Shown here: in pieces, positions 1-11,445 of the stretch | Layout of the letters: each line of letters opens with the position of its first letter | Position numbering within the stretch: position 1 is the stretch's first letter | Source of the DNA: Alviniconcha marisindica | Taxonomy: Eukaryota; Mollusca; Gastropoda; Provannidae | DNA: 64,000 nt | Reading direction: 5' to 3' | Assembly: GCA_018857735.1 (NCBI GenBank) | Contig: JABMCL010002002.1 | Location: 210,001 to 274,000 of the forward strand | Program-made: the position numbers and the translations under genes | The notes under the pieces: generated by a model | Told to the model about the DNA's origin: nothing | The model's database searches: none | What the model saw: the letters and a program-made list of their open reading frames with translations, nothing else

Positions 1-1455
1 TTTAAAAGTATCGGAAATGATCTCCCCTACACTAGCCAGGTGGCGCTGGGCCTATTTGGGCAGTGCAATGCTCAAGCCAGCAAAGTCGCTCATTCAAATT
101 TACGCAGGTTAAAGTCGTCAAGTTAGATGTTGAACATTACGATTACAACACAAGCTGTGGAATAATAACATTTGACATAATTATAGTGACCATGCCTGTC
201 CATGCCTGTCTGCCTTCCAGAGTTCAAAAAATGTAAGGTGCCAATCTTAATAGCATTGTCTTGGCTGTGATTTTTTTTTTTGTAATATTTATTACGATTT
301 TTTCTATTTATTATTATTAATTCTTTCACTTTTAAGTTAACTGTTCAACTATTTTTGTCCTAGGCACCTGAGTCAACATGACCAAGAAACGCATGGATGA
401 CAGGTTGCGTGTGTTTTCCTGTGACACCCAAAAGCAGCAAAAGTTGCACTCACTCTTACTTCTCCATTTCTCTTCCCAAAACACTATTGTTTGTTAAAAA
501 AATAAGTATTATTTATTTTGTTATGAAAAACAAAGTACCAATGTCGTCTCATTTTAAAATTATGCTATCCACTACAACAAAATTAAGCAGCAAAAACTGT
601 TCACATGGAAATAGTTATGTGTCTTTATACTTTACAGTAATAAAAAGTTATTGATTTATCATTTTCATCAAAAAACAAACAGCATTGTACATCTTGTTGA
701 AAATAGTAATGTACGACATATTTCTTACATCATTTGCTGTTTATGTCAAGAAAGTTAAATTGAGAGAAAAAAAAATATCAAATCTTCCTTGTCACCTATT
801 GTTCTATTAAAGAATAACTGTTTATGTTTCAAAATGTGTTGCTTTTATTCATTTAAAAATGTTCAAGATTGGCTGTATGTTGAACGTTATGTATTGCAAC
901 AAACTATGCGTAGCATGCTGTTCTGTGTGACACAGAACAACAACAGTTTTCTTGGGTAATACTCATGTGGATCACATCTTTTAAGATCAGTTGGATTTTT
1001 ACAGTTAACTGCATGATTAGCCGCACAGTGATGTGGGCTTGTTGTAATGTGTAATGTTCAACATCTTGTCACAAATCACACTGAAACTGAAAGTCAAAAT
1101 TTCTCAGGAACAAAGAGCAGCAAGTGCTGCCTTCTCCCTTCACTGGTGGATGACTTCAAATGTGTTCATTCAAAAAATGCATTTCTCACTCACATCCTGT
1201 CAACTTTATTTTCTAGTACCTCTGTCCTTTTTCTTGCACACCTTTTGGCACTAAGTCATAATATATAATATATTATAATATATAATATATATATAATAAA
1301 TTTTTATATATATATATATATTACACCCCAAAACACACACACACATGTGCACACCACCCTACCCCTCACTCCACCCTGCCCTCGCCCTATCCAAAAGCAT
1401 CCGTCTACATTCAACAAGCCATACACAGACATGCCACCTTTTTTCAGAGAAAGTA
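1..1455. other. Intergenic, no firm gene
   Basis: AT-rich. An acceptor-like TTTTTGTCCTAG (352-363) precedes a short stretch with AATAAA at 639-644, which could be the last exon and poly(A) signal of an upstream plus-strand gene, but no convincing coding frame runs through it. (AT)n at 1259-1320. Confidence 0.4.
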
Positions 1456-1640
1456 CTAAATTCTAATGAAAAGCTTGGGCAAACAGGAAGGTTTTGAGGT
1501 GAAATTTAAACTGGAACAGTGTTGGTACATTTCGGAGGGCAGTGAGTTCCAAACAGATGGCGCCATGAAACTGAAAAAAAACGGAACAGGGAAGGACCGG
1601 AAACCCAAACCCTGCCCTACGCTCACCCGATCTTTGCGTG
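1456..1640 (-). pseudogene. LINE C-terminal remnant
   Basis: The minus strand reads FSFMAPSVWNSLPSE and then SSLNFTSK, the APxxWNSLP motif that follows the reverse transcriptase in many jockey/CR1/L2-like LINEs. Very short and degraded. Confidence 0.45.
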
Positions 1641-1838
1641 AGTAGCCAGGTTTTGTCTCACGCACAGACTCGTAGTCACTGAAGGTCAAGACGTCTTTAG
1701 CGTAGAGCAAGTCCAGCAACTCAGCTTCCAGGGGCTCAACAATTTGAAGGAACTGCTGGAGAATTGCCTTCAGGAGTTCTCTCAGCTCTTCAACAGTCTC
1801 TGAAAGTAGAGTGTAACATCCATTTTCACTGCAGATAC
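1640..1838 (-). pseudogene. Possible CARD-like domain fragment
   Basis: After an acceptor-like TATCTGCAG on the minus strand (about 1831) an open frame reads through LLSETVEELRELLKAILQQ to ELLDLLYAKDVLTFSDYESV. The LLDxLYxxxVLTxxDYExV pattern resembles helices 2-4 of a caspase-recruitment domain. It then runs into a segment resembling a LINE tail (1456-1640). Weak, judged by eye only; no Met start and no flanking domain seen. Confidence 0.28.
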
Positions 1839-1884
1839 TGTTGTGGTGTCAGCTGAGGGCACACGTGCAAACCGGCATTTCAGT

Positions 1885-1921
1885 GATACTTTATTTATCC
1901 CACAAAGGGCAATTTCTTCGA
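1885..1921 (-). repeat. Retroposon 3'-end remnant
   Basis: On the minus strand it reads TTGCCCTTTGTGGGATAAATAAAGTA, a wording typical of LINE/SINE 3' ends. A similar end in the opposite orientation is at 48690-48715. Confidence 0.45.
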
Positions 1922-1954
1922 TTAATGTTCTTATTCTGAAACCACACACACACA

Positions 1955-2890
1955 CGCACCGAGTAATTCCAAATTAGACTAAGATCTATAAATTAAATCT
2001 ACGTTCAGTTTGACAGCTGAACAAAGTAACTCCAAATTAGCTATCTAGAATACATAAATAGATCAATATAATATATATATAAATCCAACCTATGTTTAGT
2101 TTGACAGACGTACCAAGTAACTCCAAATTAGACTGAGATCTATGAATCCAACCTATGTTCAGCTTGTCAGACATACCAAGTGGCAAGTAATTACAAATTC
2201 GACTGAGATAGATCTATTAATCAGACTTGTGCTCAGCTTGACAGCTGTACCAAGTAACTCCAAAACAGACTGAGATCTATTAATCCAATCTATGTTCAGC
2301 TCAACAGCCATACCAAGTAACTCCAAAACTGACTGAGATCTATTAATCCAACCAATGTTCAGCTTGACAGCCGTACAAAGTAACTCCAAGTTAAACTAAG
2401 ATCTTGGAATCAAACCTATGTTCAGTTGGACAGTCGTACCACGTAACTCCAAGACAGACAGATCTACTAATCCAACCTATGTTCAGCTTGACAGCCATAC
2501 CAAGTAACTCCAAATCACTTAATTAGACTAAGATCTATTAATCCAACCTATGTTCAGCTTGACAGCCATACCAAGTAACTCCAAAACAGACTGAGATCTA
2601 GGAATCAAACCTATGTTCAGCTGGACAGTTGTACCAAGTAACTCCAAAACAGACTGAGATCTAGGAATCAAACCTATGTTCAGCTGGACAGTTGTACCAA
2701 GTAACTCCAAAACAGACTGAGATCTAGGAATCAAACCTATGTTCAGCTGGACAGTTGTACCAAGTAACTCCAAAACAGACTGAGATCTAGGAATCAAACC
2801 TATGTTCAGCTGGACAGTTGTACCAAGTAACTCCTAAACAGACTGAGATCTAGGAATCAAACCTATGTTCAGCTGGACAGCCGTATCCTC
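1955..2890. repeat. 63-bp minisatellite, about 14 units
   Basis: Units of 60-66 bp (63 in the most regular part, 2576-2830) containing AAGTAACTCCAAAACAGACT and CCTATGTTCAGCTGGACAG. The left end is more diverged, the right end near-identical. As 63 is a multiple of three, a minus-strand frame stays open (21-residue repeat). Confidence 0.92.
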
Positions 2891-3240
2891 AGATCCAGCC
2901 TCAGCACCCTGTGTTCCCCCTCTCCCGGTGATGGAGGTTTGCTGAGTCACAGTCGCCTCCCTCTCGTTTGAGGTCGATGAGCTGGCGCTGCTGGCATCGG
3001 GGACCAGAGTCGGTGCAGTTGATGCCCCTCCGTCCTCTCCTCCATCTTCCAAGACTCCATATTTCATGTAGCCCTCGTGTATGGTTGGCCATTGACCAGT
3101 CGATCCATGCTGGGTCCAGCACGCTGTCTCCGATTTGGAACTTTCCATCTTGAAGAGATGTCAGTTCCAAGGAGCGTGAAATGTTCTGAAAGGACCCATC
3201 AAGGAGCAAACCATCAAATCCAGTCACAGCGCTGACCAAA
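2890..3240 (-). pseudogene. Unrecognised minus-strand coding-like fragment with frameshift
   Basis: From an acceptor-like TTATTTTGGTCAG (ending about 3235) the minus strand reads TGFDGLLLDGSFQNISRS, then DSVLDPAWIDWSMANH. After a one-base slip at an AAA run near 3065 the other frame continues YGVLEDGGEDGG and a Ser/Thr-rich stretch before entering the 63-bp repeats. It has protein-like composition but I recognise no family. It could be an exon of a degraded gene shared with the 1640-1838 fragment. Confidence 0.3.
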
Positions 3241-3414
3241 ATAATTTGACTTGTGAGTGTGTACCATTAGTAAATAAAGCACAGAAAACTGACGAGTACA
3301 GCCATTTCTAACTTCTAAGCTTCTGAGCAATAAACTCCTGGTAGACTTTTGTTACATTCTCCTGGTAATTTGCCCATGCAATTGACAGTGTGGACAAAAA
3401 ACAGAGATTTTTAG

Positions 3415-3480
<66 letters not shown>

Positions 3481-3489
3481 CACATGTAT

Positions 3490-3905
3490 ATCGCTACACT
3501 GTCACCACCAGAATGACTCCTGCATTAAGACTGGGGGCGATGAGAGCCATTTTAATGTGTCATTAATTGTGAGGGCCAAAGTCACAAGACTACAGTGTCA
3601 ACAAAGCACAACTTTTTTTTTAAGAGAAAGGAGAGCTGAAGCGGAATTGAGCGGCCAAGGCCCTTCTGCTTAGCAGCCTGATGCCTTACCGCTAGGCCAA
3701 ACCGGCTCACACAGCAAGTGGGACGCTGGCTTCACTTTCGTAAGCGACACCAAGAAAAATGGTTAAAAAATGGGGCAGAGCCCACTGCGGATGTCATAGT
3801 TCAAGAGCTGTGTGAGAATTGAGGTGGCCATCTTGGGCTGTTCATCCTAATGAGCCTTATGGTTTCCGTGGACATAAAGCAATACTGAACCATGCTTCGG
3901 CATTG
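3490..3905 (-). mobile_element. tRNA-Ser-like SINE, copy 1, with composite tail
   Basis: Read on the minus strand, about 3706-3640 looks like a tRNA head: GCCGGTTTGGCCTAGCGGTA (A-box region), an anticodon arm CTGCTAAGCAG with GCT (Ser) in the loop, and a degraded B box (CTCAATTCC). The body continues to TGACAGTGTAGCGATA at about 3490. A second module at about 3790-3905 (containing a CAGAAACC/CTTTACGTCC-like end) is also found at 8405-8515 and 19908-20040. An (AT)n array (3417-3478) adjoins the body end. Confidence 0.65.
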
Positions 3906-4505
3906 GTCTCAGCTTGTCCCTAATATGTCAACCGACATCCGGGCAGTACTACTACTAGCTAGCATATGGTATAATGTACATTTTTCATGTTTATATGGTA
4001 AACTACTTAAAATTAAATATTCATAATCATATACTGCAGTATTTGTATGAAAATTTAACAAGAAGTAGCTAAATGGCTTAGTTTTCAAGTAAACATTGAA
4101 TTTATTTTGTGAATATGTTGACTGGAAAATGCACATAAATAAATAAATAAGTAGAAAAAATATGGACACATGAAAAATCGCGTCGCTTATTTTTCCAAAG
4201 ATAGCATTAGCAGTTATAATAAGATGGAGAAGTTAAATATGCTGCACATGCATTTTTCACTGGTTGCTCTGGAAGCTAAACCATAAACTTACTTTCTGAG
4301 GTCATACATATATTATATAATTATATATAATCTGCTTCACACTTGCACAATTATCAAGAAAATTTTAAGTGGAAACAAATCACATCTCCTAATCCTATAT
4401 TATTTAGTATAGACTGAAAAATGATTGGTTTAGCTTCCTGCAGGTGTTAAGCAATGTTAGTGTGCAAAATTTCAGCTTTGTATAATAATATTAATTATTA
4501 TTATA

Positions 4506-4585
<80 letters not shown>
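3906..4585. other. Intergenic, AT-rich
   Basis: No coding signal. It ends in a long (AT)n array (4512-4580) that abuts the MULE terminal repeat. Confidence 0.7.
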
Positions 4586-4587
<2 letters not shown>

Positions 4588-5764
4588 GTTTTTGAGATAT
4601 CTTTGGAAAACATACGAAAATCCTGAATCAGGGTTCCAGGTGAGATCAAGAGGAGGGAGGTGACTCTGCACAGCATGGCAGTTGAAACAGTAATTGCGCT
4701 GTGCATAGTCGCCACGCAATGGCGAGGGGACACTGCCTTAACACTTCCATTGTTCTGGCGGCAGTCCACGGTCTCTCCGGTCTTTTTCAGGCGGTATCTG
4801 CAGTCGAGCCTTCACTCTCGCCCCCCCACCCCCCCCCCAGTAAGCAACCTCGCTTCTGTGGATGTAAAACAACATGGTCACGGTCAAAATCCTGAATTTT
4901 TGCAAACTTTTCACGTCAAAATTTTACCGTCAAAGTGAACAAACTGCTTTACCTGATATAGTGATAGAAGTAGAACAATCCCTCAGTATCCGTCAGCATG
5001 ATATGGAAAACCCTCCCTCTCTGCCTGTTGCTCATTCCTGGACTTTCCACCCCTTCTCCTGGAAATTCTTGCCTCATGAGATGCTGCCTTGGCCTGTCTG
5101 TGTCTCTGAGCACTTTTGATGCGCTCACAGTCAATGTTTTCAAAGCACTGCAGACTACACTTCCTCATCACTGAAGCATATGACTTGGCACCATCAGACA
5201 AAGCTGAAGCAACAGCAGTACTGGCTACTGTCAGTCCATGTTTTTTGTTTGTTTGGGCAGTACTTCCAGATTACACTCTTTCCACATTCATTTGGATTTT
5301 GCGTGTAGCCTTCAACTTCAAGACACTTCTTGAAGTTCTTCAGAAGTTCTGTCTGGCTTAGATCTTTGAAGATAGGTTTGATAACCTCTATGACTGCGCT
5401 GGGAAGACTGCTTTTGTGTTTGAACTCATGCAGTTCACCTCTGGCTTCTGCTTTCTTGTATGGGCTATTTGCAGTGCAAAAATTGTGCAGTGGGTTGTCG
5501 TCAGTGGAAAGGTGATGAAAATACACTGCCCACACGTTTTCCCGCATCTGTGTTAGGTTGTTTTTGTTTGCCCTGATAATGGCAATGCAATACTGGGTCT
5601 GGAGCTTGTCAATCACCTTGTCTGTCAGCCTACCTCTACCCTCTAGTGCTTTCCCATCTGACAGTTTTGTTCCCTTCCTGAATGCTTTGAGCTTGCATAA
5701 TCTTGTACCTAGCCGCTTTTGAACATGACCTACACGTTCCATCTTTTGTATGGCTACATCTTCT

Positions 5765-5807
<43 letters not shown>

Positions 5808-6596
5808 TTTGAGTTTGACTCTGAAACTATTTTGAACATGTTTATGTCACTATCCCCAATAAATCTGCTGTACCTCAGCTTGTGTTTTTCCACTGATTGA
5901 GAGAATATTTCTGCTATAATACTTAACAGTGCCCTCCATTGACCCTGATAAACCTACATGATTCATTGTACACGTATACATGTTGCACTGCTGTTCTTGT
6001 CTCTCTTCTCCCAGACTTGACACGACTTACAAACTTTACTCCGTGTACCAACCCCCAGTACTTTCCCCATGACACAGCCTATTGTTGTGGCCACCCCCAC
6101 AGTTGATGAGAAGCCAGGAGTCATCCTGGTTTCATCTGATGACACATCAATGTCACGGAGAATGGCGTCTTCAGTTCTGGTTGCTAGCTCATACTCCAGT
6201 CTAATTTGCCTGCATCTTGCATTGATTGTTCTTGAATTTCAATAGCTGCATTTTTTATTGTCTTTTTTATTTTGTTTTAAGAATCTTTTTGAACAGGAGG
6301 CAGCAGATCCATGACACCACAAAACCTTACAAGGTCAGCGCGATCACAGCCAACAGTTCTCATACTGTCATAGCAAACACAGAACGGCGATTGAGCTCAC
6401 TGCCAAATTTCCTGTGCTTATTATTTGCGTGGAAGTGTGAAAAGATATTTGTTCAGTGCAATGCCTGTAGTGTTACTGTTAGTGTTACTGTAGTGTTAGA
6501 CTGTTACTACAGTGAAACACTAGTTGGCTGTCTAAACTTTGCCTCCTGGTCTCCATTAGTCTTAGTAAATTAGTGTCACTTCATCAGTTCATGCCC

Positions 6597-6639
<43 letters not shown>

Positions 6640-7323
6640 CACACCAGCTGTGAAGACACATTCTCATTTAGCACTTTCATGTCTATAATTCTGTTGCCAA
6701 CTGGCACTGAAGTTAGATCTATGCTTTCACTTTCATCATCTGCACCTTCACTGTCAGTGTCACTAGTGTCAATGTCACTGTCATCTTCGTTCCCTTTAAG
6801 TTTTACATCTTTATCTTCTTTCAAAAAGCCATACATCCACTGAAGTTTTCTCTCTGAAGAAGTGGGCGTGTCATTCGAGTCTGAAACTTGAGGTGGGGTG
6901 GTACTTTACATTTGGCTCAATGTCAGTGTCACTAGTGTCAGTGTCATTGTCAACAACTGACACGTGTCGAAGAGGCCTCTAACTCAACTCTACGCTTCTT
7001 CACACTTGACTGACGGCTGACACTCCGATTTCCATGAAAGGTTCTCTTCTTTGTGTACTTCACTCCCCTTTTTTCGATCCCTAGGCATATTTCACGAGAA
7101 ACCGTACTGTTCACACAAAATTCTTGCTGAAAACTCATTCAAAACACGCTGGCGGAAGTTTGAGTGGACGAGGGAGGAATTATTATTTCACAGTTCATTC
7201 CCGCTCATTATTTATCTAACACGGAGATAATAGGTATGGGTACGTTTTTGCAGATTTGCTGTCTGAGGCTGTCAAATTTGATAGCTGACACCCCCCACTA
7301 AAGCTCCAAAATCTCAAAAACTA
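4586..7323 (-). mobile_element. MULE transposon with matching terminal inverted repeats
   Basis: TAGTTTTTGAGAT at 4586-4598 is exactly the complement of 7311-7323, and the match continues imperfectly inward (…TTGGA). The pair brackets the transposase pseudogene with a few hundred bases to spare on each side. The left end abuts an (AT)n array (4512-4580) that may have erased the outer terminal bases and the target duplication. Confidence 0.6.
4983..7138 (-). pseudogene. Mutator-like (MULE) transposase, broken
   Basis: The minus strand carries, in the correct order, the blocks of the metazoan Mutator-like transposase family. They are: a basic N-terminus with KKRTFHGNR (about 7060); VGNRIIDMKVL (about 6690); NRRSVFAM and FCGVMDLLPP (about 6390-6290, on either side of a frameshift); DVSSDETRMTPGFSS with the first catalytic Asp (about 6150-6105); a GDSD motif (about 5850); GHVQKRLGTRL (about 5725); RGRLTDKVIDKL (about 5625); TQNPNE with the catalytic Glu (about 5290); and a basic C-terminus ENIDCERIKSAQRHRQAK ending in a stop just below 4983. 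Frameshifts near 6630, 6350 and 5195 and two (TA)n arrays inserted in the frame (5766-5804, 6600-6636) make it inactive. A DDE transposase that would cut and paste its element in the nucleus. Confidence 0.82.
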
Positions 7324-7641
7324 CAATAGACAGGAAGAAAAGGTAAATTGCACATGAAAATTGAAGCATTCTTCTATTTGAAACTGTTTAAATATGGGCT
7401 GCCCCGTAACATGTAAATACGAGAGGAGAAAAAAAATGAAAAAAACCCCGGATGTTTTATGAAATTTCAGGTAGCACTGCAACACAACCGAACCGTGCGG
7501 ACGACACAAACCAGACGGCCACCCGGAAGCTCCTCAGTTGCACCGCAGCCGGCGACTGGAGATCTCGCTGACCAGGTCCGGTTTGGCCCTCGCGGCTGAG
7601 ATTCTTGTCAGTGGCCTCTCTCTCTCTCTCTCTCTCTCTCC

Positions 7642-7672
<31 letters not shown>

Positions 7673-8008
7673 GCTCTTTAACAAATGATGGACCATCGGG
7701 TCACCAAGACTAAAGCGAACAATTCGATCAGATAGACTTCCCCCATTATCACAAGCAGAAAAAAAGGATCTAAGCATAATTATATCACTGTCAGATACTC
7801 AGCGTGTTGGGCTATCGGTTCTCAAGCAAAGACAGAAGTACCAGAGACTGACACTGAAACGTAGGAACGAAAAAAACAAGCAAACAAACAAAACAAAAAA
7901 GCATTCGTTTTCTTAGTCATGGTTGTTTACGTCCACAGAAACCATAACTGAGGCTTATTAGGGACGGGCGAATGGAGGTGGGGGAAGAGGGAGGGAGATT
8001 ATATACCT
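7324..8008. other. Intergenic with CT/C simple repeats
   Basis: (CT)n at about 7614-7650 then poly-C 7650-7671. At 7918-7966 a piece of the SINE-tail module (TTTACGTCCACAGAAACC) occurs alone. No gene. Confidence 0.6.
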
Positions 8009-8212
8009 ATCGCTACACTGTCACCACCAGACTGACTCCTGCATTAAGATGGGCAGCGATGAGAGCCATTTTAATGTTTAGTCATTAATTGTGAGGGACA
8101 AAGTCACAAGACTCATTTCTACAAACCACAACTTTTTTGAAGAGAAAGGAGAGCCGAAGCGGAATCGAGCCGAGGCCCTTCTGCTTATCAGCCTAATGCC
8201 TTACCATGGACC

Positions 8213-8247
<35 letters not shown>

Positions 8248-8316
8248 TTTTATGCCAACTTGTTTTTTTTAGTTATCAGTTTTATATATAACTATATATA
8301 TATAACTCTATATATA

Positions 8317-8356
<40 letters not shown>

Positions 8357-8515
8357 TATATATGGCCTTACCGCGCTAGGCCAAACCGGCTCACAGATTC
8401 AATCGTTGGTTGAGTGTTGCTTTACGTCCACAGAAACCGTATGCTTATTAGGGACGGGAGCCCAGGACGGCCACCTCGACTTTCACACGGCCCCTGAGCT
8501 CTGATTCAATCGTAA
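8009..8515 (-). mobile_element. tRNA-Ser-like SINE, copy 2, split by microsatellites
   Basis: Same body as copy 1 (TATCGCTACACTGTCACCAC onward) with a better B box on the minus strand (GCTCGATTCCG, about 8153-8163). The tRNA head is interrupted by (GA)n and (TA)n DNA (about 8210-8358); the word GCCTTACC occurs on both sides of the interruption. The tail module follows at about 8405-8510. Confidence 0.65.
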
Positions 8516-9057
8516 CAAAATAAACACTATTGTAGCTTAGCGTCTATTCTAAATAAAGAGAAATCTAAAACAGAATAAATAAGCGTTCTTTTGAACCTTT
8601 TTGTGTTTGGATCTAAATAAACAGGTATCAACAAACGGTGCGGTGATTTCAAAGGTTGAAGAGAAATATTCTCTGTACTTATAGTACCAAAGCACAAGTG
8701 TGCAGGCAGGAAATAACAGCGAGAGGAAATTCGTGTCAGCTGTCTTCTCTCTCACTGCCGCAGTAATGGAAGGTGCAGTAAGAGAGGGCCTGAGGCTCGT
8801 GCGATTTATTTTGGGAACTGTCATTCTTGACACCTGGCGGTGCGGGGTCAGGATGGTGGGAGGAGTCAAGAAGCTAAGGGCTGATCACCTGATCTCTCAG
8901 AGACTGAACGTGTACTGCTGTATTTGTTTGTTTGTTTTTTGTTGTTGTTGTTTTTAAATATTATTTACTGTTGTTGGTGGTGGTTGGTTGGTTGTTTTTT
9001 GTTTTTGTTTCAAGTTGTTTTTTTGTTTCAGTTTTGCCGCGGCCTATTTCGTTTTCT
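8516..9057. other. Intergenic, no gene seen
   Basis: Mixed sequence with a reverse copy of part of the dispersed repeat (8573-8612), then T/G-rich low complexity from about 8925. Confidence 0.6.
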
Positions 9058-9180
9058 CCCGTCAAGTTGGCCTGGTCGTTTTTTGTAGTCAAGTTGGCCT
9101 GGTCGTTTTTGGTAGTCAAGTTGGCCTGGTCGTTTTCTGTAGTCAAGTTGGCCTGGTCGTTTTCTGTAGACAAGTTGCAG
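9058..9180. repeat. 27-bp minisatellite, about 4.5 units
   Basis: Units of GTCAAGTTGGCCTGGTCGTTTTCTGTA. Multiple of three, hence open frames on both strands. T/G-rich DNA precedes it (8925-9057). Confidence 0.93.
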
Positions 9181-9290
9181 ACATATAAAAGGTTCAAAAG
9201 AACGCTGTTTATTATAACAAAACACCGCAACATGGAAATTTTCGGGGCCTGGTAATCCTCTTTATCAAGCTACAAAACAACACTTTTGAC
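9181..9290 (+). repeat. Dispersed repeat, copy a
   Basis: Contains AAAGGTTCAAAAGAACGCT and GGGGCCTGGTAATCCTCTTTATC. It resembles 11060-11150 (same strand), and 8573-8612 carries the first part in reverse orientation. Confidence 0.6.
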
Positions 9291-10718
9291 GGCGCCGAAA
9301 AACTCAGGATGAGACGTAGGACTAAAACTCTGCGTTTGGTTGAGCTATGCCGGCTGAGTGTTTCAGTTATGTATGCATAGTACTCGGCGCCGCGGTATAG
9401 ATTCTGATGACTGTACTATACTGAGCTAAGCTCGCATATCCGCCTCTTCATGGGGTACATAGCGCTACTGAAGAGTTATTATTGAGTTGTTTTTGTTTTT
9501 ATTATTGTTGCTGTTGTTGTTATGAGACTGAATTAAGTTCCTCATCCGGACTGACTCTGCGGCATCGACCGCCATCTTCTTGAGTGACTGCCGGCGAAGG
9601 TATGTGGCATATAGTTCCGGCTGTTAGTGCTAATACTGATATTTCCACATGACTACATTAGGCATACTAACTGTGTGCCTATGAAACGATTTCACACAAG
9701 TCCAAACTGATGGACTAAGAGTCGGCGGTTTCGCCGCCGGAGTAGTTGAATCAAAGTAAAGGCTTCACTGTGTAAAATCGCGGAGTCAGTGTGTTTGCGC
9801 CGCTATACGTTATCATAATTATATAATATGTATGTCCATGGCTGGCCGTGCAGCCGTAACGCCGCTGTTGCAATAGCATACAACTGACTGACCGAGCTTC
9901 CCTTTCTGAGAAATGAACTGAAACAGATTACGTCAGTCATCCCTGTATCAGTTGCTGATGGTAGCCGCCGAGTGGCATTTCTCAGTCAGTCTAGTCAGTA
10001 GCATCCACTGATCAAGCCACAGTGGGAAGAACTAACAGCAGCAGCATAAAACAGTAAAGCTAATCAGTAGACTCTTGAGATGAATGTAAACAGCAATAAA
10101 AACAGCAACGAAACAACAGTCCTGGTCTACTTACGTAGCTGCACGAAACTAAGACTGAACAAGGATGGACACACTGAAACACACACACTGACACACACTG
10201 CCGATGAAATGGTTCATCCCACCACCACAGAGGCAAAAACTGGCACAATTACAAACCTTTAAGTTGCTGGCAGCACAAAAAGTTTCACCGACTGTAAAAT
10301 CAGAAACTTTCCGGGCCACCACAAAACCGTGCTTCTTTGTTTCTGGCTACATAAACACACAAAAGCCCCGTATGTTTGCTCGGCTTCTTGATGACTAGAC
10401 TGCAAATATAATGAGCACACGGACTGATCGAGCCATCAGAACAGGCTCGACTTCCGTTGTGCTTCTTTCATGTAATTTTTAGCACAGTTCTGAAAACAAA
10501 GAAAGCACAACTGAAATTAAAAGAACCGCGCAGATCCTCAGTGGCATCTCTGCTGAAACATTTTTCACCAGACTTAATCCGGGCCCACCCAGCCTAGGCC
10601 CGAGTCAGTCTTGTAACTACCGTAAACGGTGGCGGCTGAACTAAGAACGGGAATTCCCGCTAACACTTCCAACAAGCCTCGTTTTCCGGCACCTTTCAAA
10701 CCGGCAGTGCTAGGGGCG
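9291..10718. other. Intergenic, CpG-containing, enriched in ACTG/CAGT words
   Basis: No long ORF. At 9560-9599 a CCGCCATCTT word (YY1-like on the minus strand) is followed by GCGAAG and a donor-like GTATGT (9600-9605), so an unplaced first exon is possible. A small hairpin CGGCGGTTTCGCCGCCG lies at about 9723-9740. Confidence 0.4.
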
Positions 10719-10759
<41 letters not shown>

Positions 10760-10846
10760 TGTCGTGCGTGCGGCGTGCGTGCGTGCGTGTGTCAGTGCGT
10801 GCGGAGTGCGTGCGTGGCGTGAGTGTGTACAGTGATGTGTGTGTGT

Positions 10847-10884
<38 letters not shown>

Positions 10885-10885
10885 T
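10719..10885. repeat. (GT)n and GCGT-type microsatellites
   Basis: Two GT arrays (10720-10758, 10838-10882) around a GCGTGCGT-rich centre. Confidence 0.95.
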
Positions 10886-11059
10886 GTGTGATAGAGTGCC
10901 GCAAGAAGCACTGCAAGCACTGGTTTACGACATCCTTCCTCCGGCAACGCCGTTGCTATAACTGATCACGCCATATAGGTCTCCCAAAACCGTCAGCTAA
11001 CGGACAGTTTTCGTTGGTGCTAATCAGTGACGGCAGTAAGTAAGACTGATCCAAACACA

Positions 11060-11150
11060 AAAAGGTTCAAACGAACGCTTATTTATATTAACACGGACAC
11101 ACAGTATGCACATTTTGGGGGGCCGAAATCCCCTTTATCGAGTTTGTAAC
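11060..11150 (+). repeat. Dispersed repeat, copy b
   Basis: AAAAAGGTTCAAACGAACGC and GGGGGGCCGAAATCCCCTTTATCGAG; partner of 9181-9290. Confidence 0.6.
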
Positions 11151-11339
11151 GGGCAGTAATTAAGTTTGGAGACAACTCAAATTATATCAAGCGTTTTTCT
11201 TTTATACCCGCTCACGTTGCTTTGGGCATTGACAAAATATAAAAACCGGTGTTCCGGTAATCAGTCGAGACTGACTGAACTTTTCTTTTCAGTTCTTTTC
11301 AGTCCGCCGGGATCAGCCGGACTGACGCGCCTGGTGCTG

Positions 11340-11445
11340 TCACACAGAGACAGACTGACAGAGACAGAGACTGACATGAGAGACAGAGACTGACATGAGA
11401 GACAGAGACTGACCGGAGACAGAGACAGACAGACAGACAGATGGA
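11340..11445. repeat. (AGAC)n-type simple repeat with ACTG insertions
   Basis: GACAGAGA repeats interrupted regularly by ACTGACATGAGA; ends in (GACA)n. Confidence 0.9.

Noticed and set aside
352..660. Last exon of an upstream gene starting with MTKKR
   Set aside because: MTKKR recalls ribosomal protein S26, but the frame diverges after five residues and no intron-consistent continuation is seen.
5194..5742. Host gene encoding a 182-residue protein
   Set aside because: Motifs are those of a Mutator-like transposase and the flanking frames continue the same family.
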